A stretch of DNA of 64,000 bases from Selenomonas sp. AB3002 (lineage in GTDB: Bacteria; Bacillota; Negativicutes; Selenomonadales; Selenomonadaceae). Below, piece by piece: positions 58,721-64,000 of the stretch; the stretch's first letter is position 1; the number at the start of each line of letters is the position of its first letter. The notes below the pieces were generated by a model, which saw nothing but the letters and a program-made list of their open reading frames with translations, was not told where the DNA came from and made no database searches. Made by a program: the position numbers and the translations under genes. The stretch is taken from the NCBI RefSeq assembly GCF_000702545.1, contig NZ_JNIO01000008.1:1550001-1614000 (forward strand). Direction: 5' to 3'.

Positions 58721-59029
58721 GGCGTAAAACCTCCTTGGATAGTAGCTGGGTAGCACTTCTATTGTACCAAGTTTTGAGGCTTTGCGCGCCTTTTTTATCT
58801 TCTGAGATATACAGTTTTCAAGGATCTCCGCCGGTTATAGGTGTGGGAAGTTTGAGTTTTCTATATAATCGCTTCTTATACAAGAATCTATGTTGCTTTT
58901 TCGACTCTCAAATAATTTGACGAAATCATTACGTTTTCTCATAATTACCACTTTCAAAAAATTTGTGAACTACTCCCGCTTCTATAGGCGGGAGTAGTTC
59001 ATTTTCACTTTAGGCAGTTCATTTTCACT
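58721..59029. other. IS remnant leader and operon end
   Basis: The stretch contains the 5' leader and terminal repeat of the decayed IS (to about 58861), an AT-rich segment, a terminator (58955-59000) and a small direct repeat of AGTTCATTTTCACTTTA (58996-59012 and 59016-59032). No gene is seen. Confidence 0.5.
58955..59000 (-). terminator. Terminator of the amidohydrolase genes
   Basis: On the minus strand GAACTACTCCCGC and GCGGGAGTAGTTC form a 13-base-pair stem, followed after four bases by ATTTTTTG; it lies about 30 bases after the amidohydrolase stop. Confidence 0.75.
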
Positions 59030-60688
59030 TTAGACAGAAAAAACTTTTTTACCTTCAAAATAAGTCGCGATAGGCTTAGCCTCGTGAATTTCAGTTTCCG
59101 GACAAGACAAAACATCTTTGTTGACGAGGAGGAAGTCGGCATATTTGCCGGTCTTGATACTGCCGCGTTCGTTTTCGATGAACATTTGCTTTGCGACGTT
59201 GATTGTCAGAGTCGTAATGGCTTGTTCGCGGGTGATTAATTCTTCCGGCCAACGAGGTTTTCCGTTTTCGAGGTGCCATTGACCCGTAACGGCAACTTCA
59301 ATAATGCCGAACGGATCGTCGGGGCTGCCGGTCAATGCGGGAAAGTCCGAGTGCGAGGTTACGTTAACGCCGTTGTCGAAGTATGACTTCATCGGGAAAC
59401 CTTCTTCTCCCATGTTTCCGGGAAGACGTTCCATCAAATAATCTCTTACATCGTCGCTGTTGTGATGCCAAAGCATACCTTCAGTGACATAAATGTTGTG
59501 ATCTGCCATGCGCTTGTAGTCCGACGGCATGACGCCGTACACGTGAACAAGCGTGTTGCGCATTTCGTCCTTGCCGCCGTTAACGTATGCGTTGACGACG
59601 CGATTGACCGCCTTATTGCCCATTGTGTGAATATGCATCGTCAAATTTTTTTCGTTAGATTTGCGCGTAATGTAGGTAACTTCGTCTTCCTCCCAGTTGG
59701 CGATTCCCTGATGTCCGTCATTATAAAGCGGTTCGATAAAGCCCGTACCCGTTTCAACCGTGCCGTCCATGAAAAGTTTTACCCAGTTTGTCTTTACATG
59801 CTTGGAAGCATATTTTTGAACCTCAAGCGATTTTTCCAAATTTTTATCAATGTCCATCCAGCTTTCAAGTTCATAACTCAAGCCGGCCATAAAATGAAGG
59901 TCGCCCGCTTTGTCCATTTCATTCGCGGCTCTGTAATAACTTTCATTGTAGAAATAGTTACTCCAACCGTCCATATACATTGTGTAGCCTTCCGACAGCA
60001 AAAGTTTTTGGATATCCTGCAAAGTTTCTTTTGCCAAGTCAACGGAAAAGATCTTGTCATTGTCCAAGAAAGACCGCGTGTAAGTTCCTGCCTGTTCCTT
60101 GAGAAAACCTGTCGGAGTGCCGTCTTCGCCGAAAACAATTTCGCCGCCGCGAATTTTATTTTTGAGTACGGTGCCGTCCGCCGTCATGATACCCGCATTG
60201 ACAAGTGCGATTGTATTCACGAGAGATTTGTGACCTTCCTCGTCGGCAATGTACATGGGAATATCGCTGCAAATGGCGTCCAACTGTTGACGAGTAGGCA
60301 TATTGTTTTCAAAAATCAAAAATTTCCAGCCGTAACCGAAGATAGCCGTCGCGCCGGTTTTTCTTGCCTTTTTAACCGCCGCCGGAATGACTTCCGCCAA
60401 AAATTTTTCCGGAGTGGTTTCTCTGTCCATTGTCGTGCCGAATTTCGGAATACCGAGAGCATTAGAATAATGTGCGTGCCCGTTGCCGCAAGAGGGCATG
60501 ACAAGACCTTTGCCAGTGTAGTCGATGACTTCGGTTTTGCCTTCCTCGATAAAATCTTTCACGCCGTCTTTGTCGCCGACGTAAATGTATTTGCCGTCTT
60601 TAACCGCAAACGCCTCGACAATTTTGTTGTCTTCCGAAGTAAAAATTTTGCCGTAAACAACCATCTCTGCTGCATTGGTTTTCATCAT
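59030..60688 (-). CDS. YtcJ-like metal-dependent amidohydrolase (amidohydrolase_3)
   Basis: The 552-residue protein has the YtcJ/exoenzyme-regulatory amidohydrolase layout: VVYGKIFTSEDNKIVEAFAV, the metal site CGNGHAHYSNAL (HxH), KLFMDGTVETGTGFI, MHIHTMGNKAVNRVV, SHSDFPAL and a C-terminal GKYADFLLVNKD. The substrate is unknown. Two ATGs in tandem follow AGGAGGGACT; the second is better spaced. The first eight codons and the 5' leader are duplicated upstream of the next gene. Confidence 0.88.
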   Translation of the reverse strand: MMKTNAAEMVVYGKIFTSEDNKIVEAFAVKDGKYIYVGDKDGVKDFIEEGKTEVIDYTGKGLVMPSCGNGHAHYSNALGIPKFGTTMDRETTPEKFLAEVIPAAVKKARKTGATAIFGYGWKFLIFENNMPTRQQLDAICSDIPMYIADEEGHKSLVNTIALVNAGIMTADGTVLKNKIRGGEIVFGEDGTPTGFLKEQAGTYTRSFLDNDKIFSVDLAKETLQDIQKLLLSEGYTMYMDGWSNYFYNESYYRAANEMDKAGDLHFMAGLSYELESWMDIDKNLEKSLEVQKYASKHVKTNWVKLFMDGTVETGTGFIEPLYNDGHQGIANWEEDEVTYITRKSNEKNLTMHIHTMGNKAVNRVVNAYVNGGKDEMRNTLVHVYGVMPSDYKRMADHNIYVTEGMLWHHNSDDVRDYLMERLPGNMGEEGFPMKSYFDNGVNVTSHSDFPALTGSPDDPFGIIEVAVTGQWHLENGKPRWPEELITREQAITTLTINVAKQMFIENERGSIKTGKYADFLLVNKDVLSCPETEIHEAKPIATYFEGKKVFSV

Positions 60689-60789
60689 AGTCCCTCCTAA
60701 ACTTTTTTAAAACCATGTTTTGTTATCTCCCTGCCGCGAAGCGGCAGGGAGATAACGGAACGTAATTGTAATTTTAGGTAGTTTTTTAG
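60656..60789. repeat. 134-bp direct repeat, copy 1 (leader and first codons)
   Basis: The segment covers the first codons (MKTNAAE), SD and leader of the YtcJ-like gene, and includes a perfect 16-base-pair palindrome at 60722-60756 (GTTATCTCCCTGCCGC, GAA, then the complement). It recurs nearly identically at 61936-62069. Confidence 0.9.
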
Positions 60790-60796
60790 CAACGTC

Positions 60797-60860
60797 ATTA
60801 ACTTAAGCTTTCCCCTTGAGGGGAAGGGGGACCGCATTAGCGGTGGATGAGGTGTCAAAC
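60797..60860. repeat. Intergenic hairpin repeat of MITE-like appearance
   Basis: The segment AAGCTTTCCCCTTGAGGGGA, followed by AGGGGGACCGCATTAGCGGT and GGATGAGGTG, holds two hairpins. It resembles intergenic repeats I have seen in several Firmicutes genomes; only one copy is in this window. Confidence 0.4.
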
Positions 60861-60906
60861 CTCCTTGAAAATTTATTTGAAATAAAGCTGGCAATAAGCT
60901 AAAACA

Positions 60907-61920
60907 TTATTTATTTAAAATATATTTTTCAGCATTTAAGTGAAATACCTTTTCTTTTTCTTCTGCGGTTAATTCTAAAGAATCCATAAATTTCATCATA
61001 TCAGACAAGCTTTCATACGGATAATCAGAACCAAAAATAATGCTGTCTATACCAAGCGCCTTCTTCGTACATTCGAAAGCAGGTTTAGACATATTGCCGC
61101 TTGTTGTTACAACAACATTTTTATTTTTAAAGTAATAAGAAACAGTATGTTTCATTTTTACTTCGTCATCCCGAATCCATTTAAAACGATTATCAACTCT
61201 ATCCAATATAAATGGGAAAAATTCGCCCAAATGACCAAGAATCATTCTTAAGTTGGGGAATTTATCAAATGTCCCGTTTAATATGATTCTTAATGATGTT
61301 TTCATAGCATCTAAGCCAAAACCAAGTCCAGGGGAAGAATATACGTAACCCATGTCTTTCATATCTTTATCATCAGATGCTTGTGGATGAACATAAAACG
61401 CGCATCCCAATTCTTCAGCTTTGGCAAGCAAAGGAAGATATTTTTCTTCATATAAATGTTCATTCTTATAATTAGAATGTGTGTGCCAATATTTAAAACC
61501 AAGCTCTTTTACACAGCGTTCAAGTTCTTTTATGGCCGCATCAACATAAGGTGTTGGTAAAACGGCAGCGCCAAGGAAACGCTCTGGATATTTGTTTATA
61601 ATTTCAGCAACAGCATCATTAGATTTCTGGGCAAAATATATTGCCTCTTTTTCCGGTAATTCTTCCAGTGCAGGGGAAGAGGCCATAACGCCTACATCAA
61701 TGCCGTTTTTATCCATGACGGCAATTCTTTCTGCTCCAAAATTCATAAGCTCATCAATAACCGGGTATTCGTTCGTTACCCCGCCAAGATTAGCAAAAAG
61801 TTTATCTCTCACTTCCAAGGTTTTGGTTTCCGGATAATATCTCACTGAATTATTACGTGTGGAAAGATATTCCATCAATTCAGGTAAGTAATAGTGAAAT
61901 TCGCAGTCAATTATTTTCAT
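60907..61920 (-). CDS. Amidohydrolase_2 family (ACMSD-like) TIM-barrel hydrolase
   Basis: About 337 residues: a metal motif at the start (MKIIDCEFHYYLPE, one His of the usual HxH kept), AVLPTPYVDAAIKELERCV, CAFYVHPQA, MILGHLGEFFPF and IIFGSDYPYE. The last two give the barrel His and Asp metal ligands. This is the ACMSD/2-pyrone-dicarboxylate-type branch; substrate unknown. I choose the ATG at 61920 after AGGAGATGG; a longer frame starts MMKTNAAEKVV and is an artefact of the duplicated leader. It is AT-richer than the backbone. Confidence 0.85.
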   Translation of the reverse strand: MKIIDCEFHYYLPELMEYLSTRNNSVRYYPETKTLEVRDKLFANLGGVTNEYPVIDELMNFGAERIAVMDKNGIDVGVMASSPALEELPEKEAIYFAQKSNDAVAEIINKYPERFLGAAVLPTPYVDAAIKELERCVKELGFKYWHTHSNYKNEHLYEEKYLPLLAKAEELGCAFYVHPQASDDKDMKDMGYVYSSPGLGFGLDAMKTSLRIILNGTFDKFPNLRMILGHLGEFFPFILDRVDNRFKWIRDDEVKMKHTVSYYFKNKNVVVTTSGNMSKPAFECTKKALGIDSIIFGSDYPYESLSDMMKFMDSLELTAEEKEKVFHLNAEKYILNK

Positions 61921-61935
61921 AACACCATCTCCTAT

Positions 61936-62069
61936 AACAACCTTTTCTGCTGCATTGGTTTTCATCATAGTCCCTCCTAAACTTTTTTAAAACCATGTTT
62001 TGTTATCTCCCTGCCGCGAAGCGGCAGGGAGATAACGGAACGTAATTGTAATTTTAGGGAATTTTTTAG
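61936..62069. repeat. 134-bp direct repeat, copy 2
   Basis: Near-identical to 60656-60789, including the first codons of the YtcJ-like gene and the palindrome (here 62002-62036). It lies directly before the amidohydrolase_2 gene. Confidence 0.9.
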
Positions 62070-62172
62070 AGGTTCCCTTATGCATTCTCCCCTGAAGGGC
62101 GGCTGCCCGCCCTCAAGTTCCATAGATGCCACTCTTGCAGTGAAAAAACTTTTCCCAAAAGCAGGCCGCTTT
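62070..62172. other. Intergenic region after the Ntn hydrolase gene
   Basis: About 100 bases with a CCTGAAGGGCGGCTGCCCGCCC hairpin near 62090-62112. No gene is seen. Confidence 0.3.
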
Positions 62173-63354
62173 TCATTCGCCCAGCTTGAAGTCGTAATGC
62201 TTGGCGTAATCCTCCTGAATGTTCAGGCGGAGCGTCCTGTTCGCCAGGTCGTAAACCGCCGTGTGCCAGGTCAGCCAGAAATTATCGGGCTGGATGTTCC
62301 TGTCATGCAGCTTGTAGGTATCCATGCCGGCCTGGATCTTGGCCTTGAAATCCGCAGGCGCGCTTGCGGCTGTCAAATCTCCTACGGTATACTCCGTGTA
62401 CCAGAAGGGCTCCGTGCTCGCTTCATAAGTCTGGGTATATTTCACACGCTCCATCAAGCTGGCCATGCCCTCAGCGGATTTCGCGCCCTCTGCATAATGC
62501 TCCTTCAGGATGGCGTAGCGCTCAACGCCGCAGGCATGGGGCGTGAGAACCGGGAAGCCCTTGTAGGTTTTGCCCACGGCTGTCTGCCCTGCCTTCATGT
62601 GCTTGGCATAGGGAGTATTCGCTGCGTAGTTGACATAGAAATTGGTCATGATGTTGTCCGTGTCGTTCCTGGCAACCAGCTTGCCGTCAATGCACTCGAT
62701 GATGTAAGTCTCCTTCTCGTCAGAGAGCATCCAGTGAAGCCCCCAGGAGCCATAGCCGCCGTAAATGTCCATGTTCTTCATCAGCTCCACGCCATGGGCA
62801 GCGGATTTCGCATGGTCAAGGACGTAGCGGACGACGGCAACGGCATGGATGCGCGGCTTGCCGTAATTGGTCGAAATCTTGGTGGCGAAGTCCAGATCGG
62901 TGGCGGGAGCGACGTTGCAGTTCATGGCCACGCCGTTTTCATTGATGCCGTCAAAAGTCAGGTTGGGCATGGCGAGCAACTCAGCCTCCGAGACGTTGCC
63001 AACCCCCTTGGACTTCAGCGTGAGAATCGCGGCAAGCCCTATGCTGGCGTAGCGTCCCTCGGACTCTTTGGCGGCAACCTTGATCACAAATTCCGGGACG
63101 TCGGAGTAGTCAAGATCCAAATTGCGCCCGTAGAAGTTTCCGTTGCGTACAGCGGAGCAGGCGAAGCCGGTCTTGACCTTTTCGCCCGTCGTAAGGTCAG
63201 GCACATAGTCGGTGTACTCCATGTAGTACAGGTAATCAGCCAGCTTCTCAGGGGCCGTGAAAGGGGCTGCCTGCGCCGCTGAAACGCATACGGTGAAGCA
63301 GAAAGCCATAAGCGCAGACACAAAGAGACGGAACTCTTTTTTGAAAATACTCAT
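62173..63354 (-). CDS. Exported choloylglycine-hydrolase-type Ntn amidase
   Basis: The 393-residue protein has a signal peptide (FVSALMAFCFTVCVSAAQAA). The Ntn-hydrolase core follows, with the candidate nucleophile in GFACSAVRNGNFYGRNLDLD (about residue 66), FDGINENGVAMN, and Asn/Arg positions further on. Activation would require cleavage before that Cys. The family includes penicillin acylase, bile-salt hydrolase and N-acyl-amide hydrolases; the substrate is not evident. SD AGGAGG precedes the start. A 41-residue exported peptide gene lies 42 bases upstream on the same strand. Confidence 0.87.
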   Translation of the reverse strand: MSIFKKEFRLFVSALMAFCFTVCVSAAQAAPFTAPEKLADYLYYMEYTDYVPDLTTGEKVKTGFACSAVRNGNFYGRNLDLDYSDVPEFVIKVAAKESEGRYASIGLAAILTLKSKGVGNVSEAELLAMPNLTFDGINENGVAMNCNVAPATDLDFATKISTNYGKPRIHAVAVVRYVLDHAKSAAHGVELMKNMDIYGGYGSWGLHWMLSDEKETYIIECIDGKLVARNDTDNIMTNFYVNYAANTPYAKHMKAGQTAVGKTYKGFPVLTPHACGVERYAILKEHYAEGAKSAEGMASLMERVKYTQTYEASTEPFWYTEYTVGDLTAASAPADFKAKIQAGMDTYKLHDRNIQPDNFWLTWHTAVYDLANRTLRLNIQEDYAKHYDFKLGE

Positions 63355-63396
63355 TGCCGATCTCCTCCTAGTTTTTTTCCTACAGCGTGCTATTTT

Positions 63397-63522
63397 TCAT
63401 TCCTGAAATTCCTGGGAAAACTTCGACTGGGCAAAAACTGCACCGGAGCCTGTGGCAAAGAGAGTGAACATCACTCCTGCCAGGGACGCAGTAAGTGCTT
63501 TCCTGAAAAAAGTTCGATTCAT
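63397..63522 (-). CDS. Small exported peptide, 41 residues
   Basis: The frame begins MNRTFFRKALTASLAGVMFT, looks like a complete signal peptide cleaved after AVFA, and would release only about ten residues (QSKFSQEFQE). It has a strong SD (AGGAGG, seven bases from ATG). It may be a real micropeptide or the surviving 5' end of a truncated secreted-protein gene. Confidence 0.55.
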   Translation of the reverse strand: MNRTFFRKALTASLAGVMFTLFATGSGAVFAQSKFSQEFQE

Positions 63523-64000
63523 AAGCTAACCTCCTATTACGAATTTCTCGTCCACATTGACGGGGCCGCAATCTCCTTGCTCCCAAAAATACTGCCGTGC
63601 CTCTCCTATGTGCTCATGATATCTCCCTCCTTTTTGCCTTTGCTGCTTGAACCTTCGTGCAATCAGGCCGAAATACTGCCAGGCCATAAAAAAGCGCCGA
63701 ATTTGACAGGGCATAGTTAGCCCCATCAAATTCGGCGGTCATCCGTCCCGAATGCCATATGCGGTTTTATGGCAGCAAAAAAGAGCGCAGTCAGCCTGTG
63801 CTGTGCTGTGCGAATCGTAACACCATTCTTCATGCGTTTCAAGTCCTTTCCCGATATGTCTTGACAAACTTCGACTGCGCCCGAAGGGCCAATCCCAAAG
63901 GCTCCTCCAGGCAGTACCATATATACTTCGATGTGCGATCACAGTAACAGTTTGATGAAATCCCTATGTGGCATATGTATTCTTCATTTTGTAATTTTAG
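63523..64000. other. Right-end region without a supported gene
   Basis: Apart from a strong minus-strand terminator at 63688-63738, I see only short competing frames on the minus strand between about 63730 and 63950, none with a convincing start or family match. The region could hold the 3' end or remnant of a gene beyond the window. Confidence 0.4.
63688..63738 (-). terminator. Intrinsic terminator near the right end
   Basis: On the minus strand CGCCGAATTTGA pairs with TCAAATTCGGCG across a loop with an inner GGG/CCC pairing, followed by CTTTTTT. It would end a leftward transcript entering from the right. Confidence 0.85.

Noticed and set aside
63726-63920. Minus-strand 64-codon frame beginning MVLPGGAFGIGPSG
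   Set aside because: No SD, no family match, competing frames overlap it, and it ends inside the terminator hairpin.

Overview
The window reads as a chromosomal segment of a Negativicutes bacterium, most like Selenomonas or a close relative in the Selenomonadaceae. This is inferred from three things: a diderm-type periplasmic nitrate reductase with Tat and haem-lyase substrates, Firmicutes-style SpoIIE/STAS switches, and cobalamin and molybdenum-cofactor riboswitches. Most of the backbone is visibly GC-rich with tight, strong-SD operons. AT-richer blocks at about 20.8-31.0 kb, 34.8-43.4 kb and 57-62 kb look acquired.

Layout. 0-1.8 kb: a cobalamin-riboswitch-controlled corrinoid ABC importer. 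1.8-4.4 kb: a chimeric gene remnant and an IS1182-type element. 4.4-10.4 kb: a periplasmic nitrate reductase locus (napD, napG, napH, a multihaem NapC/NrfH-like cytochrome, napA) with a Moco-type riboswitch inside it, a small EamA transporter and a ferredoxin/FeS-membrane-protein pair. 10.7-12.2 kb: a chemoreceptor with a NarX/PilJ-like sensor. 12.3-20.8 kb: a second Moco-type riboswitch followed by modA-modC-modB and a nearly complete late molybdopterin pathway. Nitrate respiration, its cofactor supply and possibly nitrate taxis therefore sit together.

20.8-31.4 kb: a defence island between an intact moaC and a second, partial moaC. It holds an AbiH gene split by an IS4-type element, a type I restriction-modification operon with an ImmA/PIN toxin-antitoxin-like pair inside it, and an ogt pseudogene. 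31.5-34.7 kb: a YdjI/YdjG/YdjH-like SPFH, zinc-ribbon and TPM operon. 34.9-43.4 kb: BrnTA, an 18-repeat type I-F CRISPR array and csy4, csy3, csy2, csy1 and cas3, without cas1 or cas2 and with a lone degenerate repeat just upstream of cas3. 43.5-45.3 kb: a second chemoreceptor.

45.5-55.1 kb: the most unusual locus, a five-gene operon. It encodes a membrane SpoIIE-type phosphatase, a STAS protein, a STAS-condensation-domain fusion, a single-module NRPS (partial C, A, PCP, C) and a MATE exporter fused to an RsbW-like HATPase domain. This appears to be a partner-switching signalling circuit physically wired into peptide synthesis and export. 55.3-64 kb: an AAA/PD-(D/E)XK protein, an HsdR fragment, then a probably transferred set of amidine/amide-acting enzymes (amidinotransferase family, two amidohydrolases, an Ntn hydrolase), with duplicated leader sequences and IS remnants. 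No tRNA or rRNA genes were recognised.
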